Counted from the stretch's first letter, positions 33,801 through 45,708 are shown. The stretch: 64,000 bases of DNA from Nereocystis luetkeana (GCA_031213475.1 JARUPZ010000036.1:310001-374000), one strand, 5' to 3'. Notes: a model not told the origin generated them from the letters alone. Made by a program: numbers and translations.

Positions 33801-34486
33801 CTCGTAGCAAACGGTCAGGTGGAGGTGTGTGTGTGTGTGAAAATATCATCAACATCCAAAATCCAAGCATAGCGTGAGTTTATTTTCCTGGTCGACTCTC
33901 TGTATTCGTCGTGTGTCGTGTGTGTGTTTTGTTTCCTGACCGTACTCCACGAAACCAGGACGGGTTTCGGCACCGACTATATCGAGGCCCCTAATAAAGA
34001 CCCCATTCCGTCCTCTGCCACTCGTGTCCAAAGTCGTCGTGAGCTCACGGAGCTAGGTCGTGTTAGGTGGTCGAACTACTCAGTACCCGGGAAAATACAA
34101 AGACGTCACTGACACTGACGGGGCTGTAGGTGGGAACACAAGAGTGTACCGCTGCACCTGGTGCGCTGGCACGAGGGAGCACAGCAGCAGCAGAGACGAG
34201 CGATTTCTGAACACAATGAACAACGATCGAACAACGATCTCCTCCGAAAAACAGAGACACAAAGGTCTCCCATCCACATCAAATCGGACCGAGGCCTCCA
34301 AGGGTAGAGCTCGCAGTGCTCTCTCTGCAGCTAAGCTGCTGTTTTTCCTGTGCTCGTCGCTTGCAGGTCCAACCAACCACGACGGACAAAATTAAAAAAA
34401 TTCGGTCTCGAGTCTCGACCACGACGTATGTGGATTTCGTGAACGTGTTGGCTTCAAACGAGGGGAGCGGAAACTGTATGGATATG
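30863..34486. other. large unassigned region
   Basis: No recognised family over 3.6 kb. Poly(C) runs at about 31201, 31560 and 32393. Around 32830-33000 the motif GGGTA(C/T)CCGATTTT-GCCA recurs in both orientations. ORF 33299-33877 (192 codons, alternative-type start) is rich in Pro, Thr and His and repeats (Y/F)(H/I/N)TP; the same motif appears in another frame upstream (33040-33110), so it may come from a nucleotide repeat rather than a protein. No function assigned. Confidence 0.35.
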
Positions 34487-34490
34487 TTAA

Positions 34491-34512
34491 CCCTAACCCT
34501 AACCCTAACCCT
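34491..34512 (+). repeat. interstitial telomere-like (CCCTAA) run
   Basis: About four CCCTAA units preceded by GTTAA and followed directly by the TTAACTC end of a MITE-2. It is the complement of TTAGGG. Confidence 0.75.
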
Positions 34513-34608
34513 TAACTCTTTTATGACGGCAGTCCCGTTTTAGGGACAAGTTACTTCGAATTTCAGTGGTCTGTCCCCAAAACGGGGCTGCGGTTCTAAA
34601 AGGGTTAA
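34512..34608. mobile_element. MITE-2 (TTAA target)
   Basis: TTAACTCTTTTATGACGGCA at the left and GCGGTTCTAAAAGGGTTAA at the right. TTAA at both ends and CCCTTT-type termini fit piggyBac-like non-autonomous elements (inference). Confidence 0.8.
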
Positions 34609-34725
34609 CCTCCATAATGGTTGATGTCCACCTGTTCGGCGACCGGGATAGTTGCACGGGAGACGGGTGCGCCTATTTCTTTTGTGCGTCGAACAAGTAT
34701 CATACCGGTACGAAACAAGCAGTGG

Positions 34726-34814
34726 GTGTTAGGACTGCAGTCCCGTTTTGGAGACAAATGTCTCAAATTCCAAGCAGTTTGTCCCCGAAACGGGACTCCA
34801 GTTCGAAAAGGGTA
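34726..34814. mobile_element. MITE-2, diverged
   Basis: GGACTGCAGTCCCGTTTTGG and CCCCGAAACGGGACTCCAGT. The right end is AAAGGGTAAA (TTAA mutated). Confidence 0.7.
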
Positions 34815-34864
34815 AATAACGCACCCGGGAAAATGTCGTGCCTTCCATATCCAGCAAGAGGAGA

Positions 34865-34961
34865 TGTGTGTGTTTTCACATTAAACCGTCCTTTCTACCC
34901 GACGACATCCAGCACAACCATTGTCCGGGCCGATTCTTCAACCCCAGAGAGACAAAGGCTC
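34865..34961 (-). mobile_element. LINE-1 3' terminus, antisense
   Basis: TGTGTGTGTTTTCACATTAAACCG then CGACATCCAGCACAACCA. About 95 bp, ending at the SINE B poly(T). Confidence 0.75.
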
Positions 34962-35286
34962 TTTTTTTTGTCTTTTTTTTTTTCATCATGACTTTTACTT
35001 TCCAGCCTAACTCGTACTCGTAGGAGGTTTGTACCCTCAAATAGCTTCTTCTGGACAAACCGTGGTCACAGGTGTCAACCCTTCTCCCCCCCGGTACGTG
35101 CCTTTATTTTTTGCCGCGCAAAGGGTTCAGCATTCCCACTGCTCGTCGATTTTCATCGAATGTAGCCAACTCACGCTCTCGCGCTTTCCGCTAATCAATT
35201 TGTTTATGTAAGAAAAAGCCCCTGCGAGCATGAACTCGGTGAGACTTGAACCCACAAAATTGATTTTGAAAGGCACGCGGACCACC
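34962..35286 (-). mobile_element. SINE B, slightly 5'-truncated
   Basis: T-rich tail, then CTCGTAGGAGGTTTG, GGACAAACCGTGGTCACAGG, ATTTTCATCGAATGTAG and GGTGAGACTTGAACCCAC (B box complement). Stops at GGACCACC against a LINE-2 tail. Confidence 0.8.
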
Positions 35287-35905
35287 TTGTTGTTGTTGTT
35301 GTTGTTCTCACATTAACTCACAATTCAATGCAGTCCGTGGTCGCAGGACAGGCTCCAATAACTCTGGAGTGGAAGAAATACCTCAAGTAAAAACAGAGGC
35401 AAAAAACAAAAAACAAGCATACGCACTCCACCACTGCGGACACCAGGGAAGCAAAAAGGAGACTATTAATAGCAGACAAAAACCTAAAAAAAAGAAGATG
35501 AAGCTAAGCAAAAGAAAAACAAAAACTAAACTAAAACAGAAGCAGATAGCAAAACGCAAAAAAAAGGCAAAACGGACCATACTAACAAAGACACAAAGAG
35601 GTACAAACGGGAATGAAAGAAAAATGAAAGGGACAAAAAAGCGATAATCACGGGCGGGGGGGAAAGAAAATACCAAAGGCAGGCACTGGAGCATACAGAC
35701 ACGCAAAGTTGCCCAGATGGCACCATGCTAGTTACTTGGGTCCCAAAGAAAGGAGTGCATCATGACGATGATGGCCATAACCAGGCTTCAGTCTGTTGGG
35801 CAGACCGCCTCCCCTCCCCCCCCCCCGCCATTCCCCCTCGTCCCCCTTTCGCCCCCCCCCTCTTCCCTGCCATTCTGCACACTCGCGTTGGCGTCACCTA
35901 TTATA
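35287..35905 (-). mobile_element. LINE-2 3' end, 5'-truncated
   Basis: (TTG)n then TTCTCACATTAACTCA, GTCCGTGGTCGCAGGACAG, AAGTTGCCCAGATGGCACC and CATCATGACGATGATGGCC. It matches the complement of 47230-47812 along its length, including the C/G run, and contains only UTR and the last codons. Confidence 0.85.
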
Positions 35906-36667
35906 TACCAAGCCACCGAGAACGCCGACGCTCTGTGGTCACAAAATTACGACGCAAGAGATAGTACGACAGTAGATCGTTATGGATTATAATAAGAAGA
36001 GTGGAAGGTACAATGCCCTGCCATCGTACAGGGATACGACAGGCACGACATACACGCATATTCTAAAAGACCGAGAAAATCGAAGGAAACATGGAAACAT
36101 ATCGGAAAAAAAACTTTGAAAATAAAAATAAAAATGTGTCGTGCCCCCCAGAAGATGTGGCAAAAATAAAAAGAAACACCCTCCAGGCAGCCGCAGCAGT
36201 TTGTAGCACGAGTTGCGAGTAGCGTAAATTGGGTTTACCTACTGTACTACAGTAGCCGGTGACGTACGTTGATATCCTGTCTATCCTCTCCTTCCTGGTT
36301 TCGCCAACCGCGCCCCACCCGGAGAGGATGCGTCAGGCAATACAAAAAAAAACATACTCGTCATCCACCCACAAAACAAGACCTCCTTCAATAAGCAGAT
36401 AAAATAAATAAAAAGTGACCTAAAATAATACAAAACGAATCGAAAATAAAATAAAGAAAATCACTCTTGGAAAAGACAGAAAGCGAAGACAAGAAGCGAC
36501 CCCAAAAAGATGCAAGAAAAAAAGAAAAAAAGGAATACCACTGCTGTATGCTAATTTGCTCCGCGACGAATTTCAAATTGTGTGGGGTTTCCAAAGTGCA
36601 GCACCAGTTTTTTTTTGCGGGCAGGTTCTTAAAGTTCGCCTGAGCGGGCACATTCACGCCGGCTGGT

Positions 36668-36987
36668 CTAGGCCTCTCGTTCCGCAAACCTCTGCCGCCG
36701 CTTCGAATGCGACGCTGTTCTGTCTTTGGTTTTCCTTTCGTTCTTCGCTTTCTTTGTTATTCCTGTGAGCTGTTTTTCTTCGTTTTTCCCTCGTTGGTTC
36801 TTCAGCTATTTTTTGCTCTTGATTCCTCTGTTTAGTGTATTGCCCGTAACAGCTCCCCCAGGGGGGGCACTGCAGCGAAGCTACAACCTCTACAGCAGCA
36901 GCCGGCGTGAAGAACGAAAGGAAACCCAAAGACAGAACAGCGTCGCATTCGAAGCGGCGGCAGAGGTTTGCGGAACGAGAGGCCTAG
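36668..36987. repeat. 82-bp inverted repeat in copy C 3' UTR
   Basis: CTAGGCCTCTCGTTCCGCAA ... CGTTCTTC at 36668-36749 recurs reverse-complemented at 36906-36987 with one or two mismatches. Two opposite LINE-1 3' UTR pieces (the VCGT-coding segment) meet here. Confidence 0.85.
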
Positions 36988-37002
36988 ACAGGTTATCCCT
37001 AC

Positions 37003-37010
37003 TATTAATA
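37003..37010. repeat. TA micro-insertion TATTAATA
   Basis: This copy reads CCCTACTATTAATAGTCGGCC where other LINE-1 copies read CCCTGCTAATCCGCC (38979-38993, 54032-54046). TTAATA is extra. Confidence 0.6.
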
Positions 37011-38400
37011 GTCGGCCTGCTACCTTGTTACCCTGTCGGCTGTCTATTTTCTGCTTTCGTCAACCGCGGTTTCCTTACGACTGTTGCCCCTCTTGTTTCC
37101 ATTCCCTAGGGCACCACCCACAACGGATGCATGGCGCAGTCTGCTCAGCTCCGCCTCATTATTTTTCCACCTGACCATGAACCGTTCGGCTGCTTCGAGG
37201 ACCCCGGTACCACTTACCCGCCTTCTTTGCTGCGACGGTCCACACTTTGGTCTCTATTCCAAACACCAACGGAGTATGTACCGTCGACCCCTCGTTGGCT
37301 CGAACCACCTCGAGAGATCTTCAACAAGGCATCTTTGCAACATCTTCGGCTGTCTGCCCGGTCTCTGGCCCTCCCCACCGGTCATCGTTGCGATCACCCG
37401 ACTGGGTAATCGCACCTTGTGTTGCCGCACCACGGCCCCTGTAAAGAAGAGCCTCCGTTTACCGAAATCGTTTCGATGCTCTCGCATAGTGTATTCTTGA
37501 GGGCCTTCGCGTACGAGAGAGTCGTATAGTCGCCACGCTGTCGGCGCTGGAAGCCAATGTGATGCAGGAAGACTTGATGGTACACCGATCGGAGCCTGGC
37601 GAAGTGTTTCGCACTGAAAGTCCACGTCACACATCCGTACAGCAGGGTCTTCCAGTAGTCACCCCGGTCTTCAACAAGCGGACTTTCAGACTAGGCGGGG
37701 CCGTCTTCAGATCGTACAGCTCCGGGTCGAACCACTTAAGGCATGCCCACATGAGCCGCATGCATGCGTCGTTCGATTTCGAGCGAGAAGTCAGCGTCTT
37801 CGTGGATAATGCAGCCGAGGTTGAGGTCTATATCTCTGGCCAGCTGCTTCGCTCGCGAGGGGTAAAGCAGGGGATGGCTGGTCCTGTGTTCGTAGGAGAA
37901 TCGTTTCCGTCTACGTTTCCGAAACCGTAAGACCTGCTAAATCGAAGAAAGTCACGATGACTGTCACTGCTGTCATGCTTTGAGCAAGTCCCTCCGCTCA
38001 CTGCGAGACAATTCCTGCGTCATTGGCGTACAGCATGCACCACTCTGCCCTTCGAACGCATGTCAACGGCACTTTTCCGACCATCACATCCGCCTCGAGG
38101 GAAACCTAATACCTTACCATGTCTTCGTCCTCGCTGAAGCGTACTAGAACAACGTACAGCAGCAGCAAAGAACGTGCTGAACAGCAGCGGCGACGGCACG
38201 CAGCCTTGTCGTAGCCCCTGCGTGACATCAGATGATTCTGGGTGCTCGCCATCATGTGTACACACGCAAGCCCGCATACGGTCATGGAACTGGCGAGTGA
38301 TTGCATCTTGGCTGGCACGCCAAAGCGTAAAGCGCACCTACCTGCCAGAGCAGGTCTCGGTCGACAGAGTCGTACGCTTTCTGCAGGTCCATGAAGCGCA

Positions 38401-41400
38401 TCTGTGTGTGTGTTCTTCCGTTCTTTCTACCCGTCGACATCCAGCCCAACCAGTGTCCGTGCCGATTCTCCAATCCTAGAAGAGATACAAGTTATGTGGT
38501 CACAAAGCTACGCCACAAAGACACTACGTTGCCACGTATGCAGTAAGCACTGCAGTGGGCAATGCAATGCCATGCCATCATACTAGATACGACAGACACG
38601 ACATACACAATCTACGAAATAGGGAAACGAAAGGAAACAATCAAAGAGAAAACAAAAACGAAGCAGACGAATCGAAAGAGAAAAAAAAAAAAAAAAAATG
38701 AAAGCAAAAACTAGGAGAAACAATCTGTCGTGCCCCCCCCCCCCGCAGGCGAGGTGGCCAACACTTGAAAAAGAACGAGCTGGAAAAAAGAAAAAAAGAA
38801 CAAAAACACCACTGCTTGTAAACAGAGTAAGACAAAGAACCAAGGAAAAAAAATATAATAACAAAACGAATAACAAAAAAAAATAACAAAGGGGAAATAA
38901 CAGGCAGACCAAAGCCCAAAGCACCCTCCAGGTGGCGGCAGCAGTTTGTGGTACGAGTAGTATTATAGCCAGGTTCTCCCTGCTAATCCGCCTGGTACCT
39001 TGCTACCCAGACTGCCGTTTCCGCCCTGCGTTCGTCAACTATGCCCAGCCCCTTGGCGTCAGACAATACGAAACGAGCAGAGCAGGTTCGTCATCCAACC
39101 ACGCCACACGGCTCCTTCAGTACGGCTTATCAATCAGAACAGGAAGAGAAAAAAATAAAATGAAAATCACGGGGAGTCAGGGCAAGAAAGAAAAAAATAA
39201 AACAAAAATAGAAGACAAGGGAAGACCACGTTCGAACCAGCTGCACCTGTTGGTGCCACTAGTAGTATGGTCATGTTTTACTTCCTAGTCGGTCTGGTGC
39301 CTTGCTACCCTGTCTGCCATCTCCTTCCTACTTTCGTCTACCGCAGTTTCCCTTCTACCCCTCCTGTTCCCCCACCTCTCCGCATTCCCTTGGTCGGGCT
39401 TTCTGCCACTTCTCCTGTTGCCCCCTCCACCCCCATTCCCTTGGACACCATCCACGGCGGATGCGCGGCGCTGCCTACTCATCTCAGCCTCAGCCTCGTG
39501 CCACCTCACCGTGAACCGTTCAGCTGCTTCAAGGATCCCCCGGTACCACTTCCCCGCCTTTTTGGCTGCAGTGGACCACAACGCGGTCTCAACTCCAAAC
39601 ACCAAGGGGGCAACTTCCGTTGACCCTTCGGTGGCTCGGAACTCCCTAAGGTCTTCGACTATGCATCTCTGCCAAGTCTTACACTGTCCGCCTGGTCTCG
39701 GGGTCTCCCCACCAGCTATCGTCCCGAACATTACCCGACTGGGTAATCGCTCCTAGCTTTGCCGTGCCACGCCCCCGCAAAGAAGAGCCGCCGTTTACGA
39801 ATGGTCGTTTCGATGCTCTCGCAACGTGTCATCTTGAGGGCCTTCGCGTACGAGAGGGTGGCATGGTCAGTACGAAGTCGGCGCTGGAAGCCAATGACTC
39901 GCAACAGGACTTGGCGGTGAGCCGTTCGAAGGTTGGCAAAGTGTTCCGCTCTGAGGGTCCACGTCACACACCCGTACAGCAGGGTCTCGATCACCTCGGC
40001 CTTCAGCATTCGGACTTTAAGGCTAAGGGGGGCGGTCGTCCTATCATACAACTCCGGGCCGAACCGTTTGAGGCATGCTCGCATGAGGCGGATCCGTCGG
40101 TCGATTTCGAGCGAGAGGGCAGCGTCTTCGTGGATAACGCCGCCTAGGTATAAGAACTGGGTAGTCTGCTTATACCTCTGGCCTGCCGCTTCGATGACGA
40201 GCGGTGGTGCGAGGGTTGTCTGGTCTGGTGTTTGTAGGACCATTGTCTCTGTCTTCTTTTCCGACACCGTGAGGCCTGCTGCTTCGAAGACAGCCACGAT
40301 GGCTGTCATCATTTTCGCGATCTGCAAAGGGATGTCTCTCTAGTCCGACTTCTTATAATCGTCGCACGTCAGCATGTCGACCGTTGATCGTGCCGGATGA
40401 AAGCCGCACCGCTCTTCGGGGATGTCCCGATCTTCGCAGTGTTTGATTTGCTCATTTCGCCCAAGGATGGTTCGTCTCCAAGCAATAGTTCAAGCGGCCG
40501 TGGTGGCAATGGGTCGATGACAGTGGGATCGAGAGTCAGCGATTTCGCGTTCAAGAGTTTGTGGAAAACCTTCACCCATCGTCAACGAATTCGCACTTTA
40601 TCCCGTAGCAACGTGCCGCCCTCGTCCCTTACCCTCCTCGTCCCTGATACCGGTAAACTGCGCACTCCTCGCTTGTCTCCCTTCCAGCCCTCTATCGTAG
40701 TCTTCAGGTGCTTGTAGAGCCCTCGTTGGTCATCATCGACTAGAAGCCTCTCGGTTTCGGAGAGGTACTCTTCAAAGTACGCCTGTACTCCTGCAGCAAT
40801 TACCTCCTGCAGATTCGCACACGCGGTTCTCAAATATTTCCAAGCTAATCTATCCCGGGGGCGGGCGCGCAAAGAGTTGTCACGCATCTTCACTTGCGGT
40901 CCCATGCTATGGTCAAAGCAGCCAGGATTTCAGCACACTCGCACCATCGGCCTTGTCGGCGTGGTGGCGGAGGTTCTTCAGCTTCTACCGCAACGATGAT
41001 GGTTGCGGTGGGTAGGCCAACCATGCCAGCAGTGTTACGGGGCTGGAAAGGATGGCTGAGAGTCGCAACGGCCCTCGCGACTATTCGCTCGTGACACTTT
41101 CCGTCGGACGTAAAACACCTGCCTGTCAATTGGTCACCTTTTTGGCGTCTTGTGCGCTTGTCGGTATTATGCAAAGTGACCAGAGAGGCGAACCGTCATG
41201 CATACAATGTTGTGGTCTGCGTCAGCCTTCGCTGGAGATGGATGCTGAGGGGCGGTACTCTATTATAGGCCGATGAGCTTGGAGCTTGTCGGGTTAGGAT
41301 GTAGGATGTAGTCAATCCGCTTACGGCCAGTCGGGCCTGTGCCGTTGTGCGTATGCGATACTCCACCATCGTGTGTGCTGAAAAGTGTTGGTGAGACCTA

Positions 41401-42517
41401 ATTTGCAATTATTGGCAAACAACAGAGGTCGTATGCCATTATCGTTGATCATATCGCGCCCGCATGCTCCCAGTACTATATTTTCATCATCACTTCACCC
41501 TATCAGTCTCTGATCAGTGTGTGCATTATTAATAGCATCCATCAGTATAAAAAAGCACTCTTTCGTTAGGATCTGTTCTACAAAGTCCTCCAGCTTTTAC
41601 CAGGAAATACGTTTCAGCTCGGCGTCCTTCATACACTCTGTTGGAGCGTACGCAACGACGAAACTAACTGCCACGTATTTACCAGCCAACTCGAAGCGCA
41701 TCGACATAAGCCGTTCGTCAACGAATTCGTGCGTGTACGAAGCTTTACAGCATGTAGACTCCTTGACTGCCAAACCTACCCTGTACAGTCCCGGCCTGGC
41801 TTCATTTTTCTCCTGACCTGACCAGAAAACTTGATGCCCCGCGGCGCGGAACATCCTCCTGCCAGCTCCTCGAGTTTCCTACAGGCCGATCAAGTCACAG
41901 CCAAGTTGTCGGACCTTCGCCAGTACGCGCTCGTCATGCCCATACGCGTTCTTCCCCTTAACAGCCAGGGTGCGCACATTGTAGGTCGCTACCGCCACAA
42001 GTACCTCCTTCTGCCTCTTACGAGCCTTGCGTGCTACTATAGCTTTGTCGCCAGCCGATGAGAAGCTCGTCCCCTCCTCTACTTTTGTTTTTGGCGTTTT
42101 TTTTTTTCTCTCTTGCGAATTTGGGTACTCTCTGTTTTGCGGCTCGGTACGCGCCTTGGTTTCCATTCATCGGGTGCAGCCGTCCGAGCCAACGCCGACA
42201 CTCCGTCCTTCCTCTCGCGCATGCGTACCCATGCGGTGGTCAACCTCTCCCCTCCCCAGGCTGCGCACGTAGCGCTCTCTGCTGTGGTAATGTTTCCGCA
42301 CCGCTCTTGTGGGGACGAACTCCTTGGCGTTGGAGTTGAACATAAAAAGAAATCACCACCACCCCCCGCACCGTCCTTAAAGTGACACGCCCACCAGCCA
42401 GACCGCGCAGGGTTCCCTCGCTACCCAGCCCGAGGTCTGAGGCCCGTGTGGGTGCCGCTAGGCCGCTGCAGGCGGTCCTGGCAGACTTCGTCGGCGCGAA
42501 GGGACCATTCCTAACTA
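38401..42517 (-). pseudogene. LINE-1 copy D, near full length with internal deletions
   Basis: Minus strand. The (CA)n end lies at 38401 and a 5' UTR-like GACGAAGTCTGCCAGGACC at about 42490. Recognisable parts are the APE start (TYNVRTLAVKGKN), MRFELAGKYVAVSFVVAYAP, MLYADD-proximal C-terminal RT and YLGGVIHEDAALSLEIDRR. Two deletions are visible. One joins DEPSLGEMSK to sequence near EDRDIPEERCGF and the other joins GFHPARSTVDML to the AKMMT segment, so the RT core is lost. The rest is close to the intact copy. Confidence 0.88.
41527..41534. repeat. TA micro-insertion TATTAATA in the LINE-1 ORF
   Basis: Copy D reads GCATTATTAATAGCATCC where the intact ORF complement has GCGTTGGCATCC (about 49828-49845). 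The 6-bp TTAATA addition is in the codons for the conserved MDAN segment. Confidence 0.65.
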
Positions 42518-42893
42518 GTGGTTGACTGGGTGGATGGGATTGATTCACGGTTCACGGTTACAGCTAGAGTTTAGTGTCAGTTCTCATTCGTCTTATGCAA
42601 AGCGACCCTCAACGATTTTCTCGAATGAGCGGTAAGGGCTACTCCCTTCCCCTCACTAGTCTGGATTTTTCTCTCGCAACGGTTAGTTCCTCTCGTTCAG
42701 CATCTCCTCCGCTTCGTGCGCTTCTCACTAGTTATGAATAGTTTCCGCCTCAATTCATGTATAGTGTTGTTTTCGTGACCTTGTTCCCACTCTGCGTTGT
42801 GCATTGTGCTTTCTTCTCGTTTCCTGTTCTCCGTTGGGGTAGGGTCGCGATGATAGCAATGGTAGCGATGATAGCGATGCCGACACCGCTTCG
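42518..42893. other. unassigned DNA between LINE copies
   Basis: No ORF or known family. Contains a (GCGATGATA)n-like patch at about 42846-42880. Confidence 0.35.
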
Positions 42894-43937
42894 CGTGTGT
42901 TCTTCGCATCAAACCGTTATTTCTACCCGTCGACATCCAGCACAACCAGTGTCCGTGCCGATTCTCCATTCCTATTACAGAGATATACAAGTTATGTGGT
43001 CACAAAACCGCGCCACAGATACTACACACCTGGTACATTGTTATGCCGTGAGCAGAGTAGGCAATGCAATGTCATGCTCAGATGAGTAGGCAGCGCCGCG
43101 CATCCGCCGAAGGTGGTGTCCAAGGGAATGGGGGGGGGGGGGGGGGGGGGGGAGGCAACAGGAGGAGTGGCAGAAAACCCGACCAAGGGAACGCGGAGCG
43201 AGGGGGGGACAGGAGGAGTAGAAGGGAAACTGCGGTGGACGAAAGTAGGAAGAAGATGGCAGACAGGGTGGCAAGGCACCAGGCCGACTAGGAAGTAGAA
43301 CATGACTATACCACTCGTGCCACCAACTGGTGCAGCTGGTTCGAACGTGGTCTTCCTTTGTCTTCTCTTCCTTTTTTTTTCTCCTTTCTTGCGATGATTC
43401 TCTGTGATTTTCATTTTGTTTCTTTCTCTTCCTTTTTCCGATTGATAAGCCGTATTGAAGGAGTCGTGTGGCGTGGGTGGATGACGAGCCTGCTTTGCTT
43501 GTTTCGTATTGTCTGACGCCAAGGGGCTGGGCATAGTTGACGAACGCAGGGCGGAGACGGCAGTCTGGGTAGCAAGGTACCAGGCGGACCACCAGAGAGA
43601 ACTTGGCTATGCTACTCGTACCACAAACTGCTGCCGCTACCTGGAGGGTGCTTTGTGCTTTGGTTTGCCTGTTATTTTCCCTTTGTTTTTTCCCTTGGTT
43701 CTTTGTCTTACTCTGATTACAAGTAGTGGTGTTTTTCTTTTTTTCTTTTTTTCCCAGCTTACTATTTTCAAGTGTTTGCCACATCGCCTGCGGGGGGGGG
43801 GCATGACAGTTTGTTTCTTCTATTTTTTCTCTTTTTCTTTTTTTCTTTTTCTCTTTCGATTTGTCTTCTTTGTTTTTTTTAATTTCCTTTCGTTTCTCTA
43901 TTTCATAGAATGTGTATGCCGTGTCTGTCGTATCAAG

Positions 43938-43946
43938 TACCTGGTA
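43938..43946. repeat. TA micro-insertion TACCTGGTA
   Basis: GTCGTATCAAGTACCTGGTATGATGAC here; GTCGTATCTAGTATGATGAC at 53459-53478 and 62032-62050. An exact CCTGG+TA insertion at TA. Confidence 0.8.
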
Positions 43947-43988
43947 TGATGACATGGCATTGCATTGCCCACTGCTGTGCTTACTGCA

Positions 43989-43997
43989 TACCAGGTA
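43989..43997. repeat. TA micro-insertion TACCAGGTA
   Basis: CTGCATACCAGGTACGCGGC here. The complement of 38531-38542 reads CTGCATACGTGGC, so CCAGG plus TA is extra. The same insertion is present at 45700-45708. Confidence 0.8.
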
Positions 43998-44850
43998 CGC
44001 GGCAACGTAGTATATCTGTGACGTAGCTTTGTGACCACATATGTGACCTCATAACGTGTACCTGGTTCGTACCTGGTATCTCTTCCAGGATTGAAGAATC
44101 GGCACAGACACTGGTTGTGCTGGATGTCGACGGGTAGACAGAACACACATACATGTCATCATACTGGGTACGACAGGCACGACATACACTTTTGATGAAA
44201 AAGAGATAACAAACAAAACAAACGGACCGAGAAAACAAAATAAATAATAACAGAAAACAAAGAAACAAATCGAAAGAGCGAAAGGAAAAACAAGGTGACA
44301 GACCGCGTGGCAATGCAACGTTTCCCATCCACTTGCATTCGGAACGCCTGTCGGCTTCTGCTTCGAGTCCTATTTTGGTATGTCTAGTTTTCTCTTGGGT
44401 TTGAGCCAAAATCAGGTATACCTGGCCACTTTTCGGCCAATATCAGTTACATTCTAAAAACAAGTACTGGTACGAAACATACCCCAGGAGCCCTGCTATT
44501 ATTGGCCAGGCTTACATCGCAACTGATTTTGGCTTGTAAAGGCCAAGCCAAGGTACCCTGGTATGTTCGCTGACTTTTTATACTCTGTCTAGCATTCAAC
44601 TGATTTTGGCCAGCTTTGAACCAACCAGAGAGGCCATACGTACCTGTGTACTGCTGTTTTTTCTCTCCGTATGCGTCTGCCCTCCCCCCCTCGGTTGAAA
44701 TTCTTCCATATTTTGACGTATTAACTCTGTACTCGTACGTCGTACGTAAACGCACGTATTTATACATGCAAACATGACCATAGAACTTGTATCTCTTACC
44801 GTAGTTAGTTGTTATGGTGTGTGCTCTGTTATCTTCTACCAGGTTTGTTT

Positions 44851-45523
44851 CTCCTAGATTTTGCTTTCATTTTTCTTCTTTTTCTCTTTCGATTTGTCTA
44901 CCTTGTTTTTGTTTTCTCTTTGATTGTTTCTTTTCGTTTCACTATTTCGTAGATTGCGTATGTCGTGCCTGTCGTTTTTTTTTTTTTTTTTTTTTTTTTT
45001 CATCCCATTTATTATCTTCGCACATCTTCTTCTCTCTCTCCTTCCAACTCGTAACTCAGATCCGGGGTCGCATAGCAGGCTCTTCTACCCCCTTCCCGCT
45101 ACGGTACGTGCCTTCATTTTTATCGCGAGAAGATTTCAGCCTTTTCTTCACTCGTCGACTGGCATCGAATTGTGCCTACCCACGCTGCAAGGCGCTCTCA
45201 ACAATTGAATCCTTTTTTATTTTTGCAAATAAAGTCAAAGTCCGACCCACCTGGGGCTCGAACCCAGGACTCAAACAAGTAGAATTCGAGGTTAACCACT
45301 TGGACCACCGGGGCGACCGGTCATCGTATCTAGTATGATGACATGGCTTTGCATTGCCCACTGCAGTGCACACTGCACACGTGGCAACGTAGTATCTCTG
45401 TGGCGTAGCTTTGTGACCACAGAACTTGTATCTCTTCTAGGATTGAAGAATCGGCACGGACACTGGTTGTGCTGGATGTCGACGGGTAGAAAGAACGGTT
45501 TAATGTGAAGAACACACACACAC
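44851..45523 (+). mobile_element. sense LINE-1 3' UTR, interrupted by a SINE
   Basis: TTTGTTTCTCCTAGATTTTG ... GTCGTGCCTGTCG, then after the SINE TCATCGTATCTAGTATGATG ... GAACACACACACACC. 5'-truncated in the UTR. Confidence 0.8.
44975..45318 (-). mobile_element. SINE A, full length
   Basis: Poly(T) of about 26, body complement with two private changes (GGGGTCGCATAGC, TCGACTGGCATCG), and the head. Confidence 0.93.
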
Positions 45524-45646
45524 CAGGTATTCACTTTCGATTTGTCTACATTATTAGCAGAGCACCTGTACTGTTTTTGTTTTCTCTGTGATTGTTTCTT
45601 TTCGTTTCTCTATTTCATAGATTGTGTAAGTCGTGTCTGTCGTATC

Positions 45647-45654
45647 TATTAATA
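45647..45654. repeat. TA micro-insertion TATTAATA
   Basis: An exact TTAA plus TA addition at the same CTAGTATGATG that carries CCTGG+TA in the 43.9-kb copy. Confidence 0.8.
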
Positions 45655-45699
45655 GTATGATGACATGGCATTGCATTGCCCACTGCAGTGCTTACTGCA

Positions 45700-45708
45700 T
45701 ACCAGGTA
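45700..45708. repeat. TA micro-insertion TACCAGGTA
   Basis: CTGCATACCAGGTACGTGGC; shared position with 43989-43997. Confidence 0.8.

Larger units (their letters stand above)
35930..38400 (-). pseudogene. LINE-1 copy C, diverged, 5'-truncated
   Basis: Minus strand. It covers the RT palm from FMDLQKAYDSVDRDLLW (ending abruptly at 38400) through DVTQGLRQGC-like sequence, a GRQPKMLQRCLVEDL-type C-terminal region and a very diverged 3' UTR with GTGGTCACAAAATTACG at the far end. Many frameshifts break it. Clearly older than copies B and D. Confidence 0.8.
43076..44152 (+). mobile_element. sense LINE-1 3' fragment with target duplication
   Basis: Starts in the C-terminal codons (GATGAGTAGGCAGCGCCGCG), includes an expanded G-run (about 43131-43152) and runs through the 3' UTR to GACAGAACACACATAC. 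Flanked by ATGTCAT (43069-43075 and 44153-44159), a 7-bp target duplication as expected for target-primed reverse transcription. Confidence 0.85.
42894..44335 (-). mobile_element. antisense LINE-1 3' end interrupted by a sense LINE-1
   Basis: 42894-43075 (GTGTGTTCTTCGCATCAAACC ... AATGTCAT) and 44153-44335 (ATGTCATCATACTGGG ... GACAGACCGCGTGGC) are the two halves of one antisense 3' UTR. ATGTCAT is present at both junctions. Confidence 0.82.

Noticed and set aside
33299..33877. 192-codon Pro/Thr/His-rich ORF as a gene
   Set aside because: Alternative-type start, low complexity, and its motif recurs in other frames nearby, so a nucleotide repeat is more likely.
35369..35647. Lys-rich 92-codon ORF
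   Set aside because: It lies antisense in the A/T-rich LINE-2 3' UTR.
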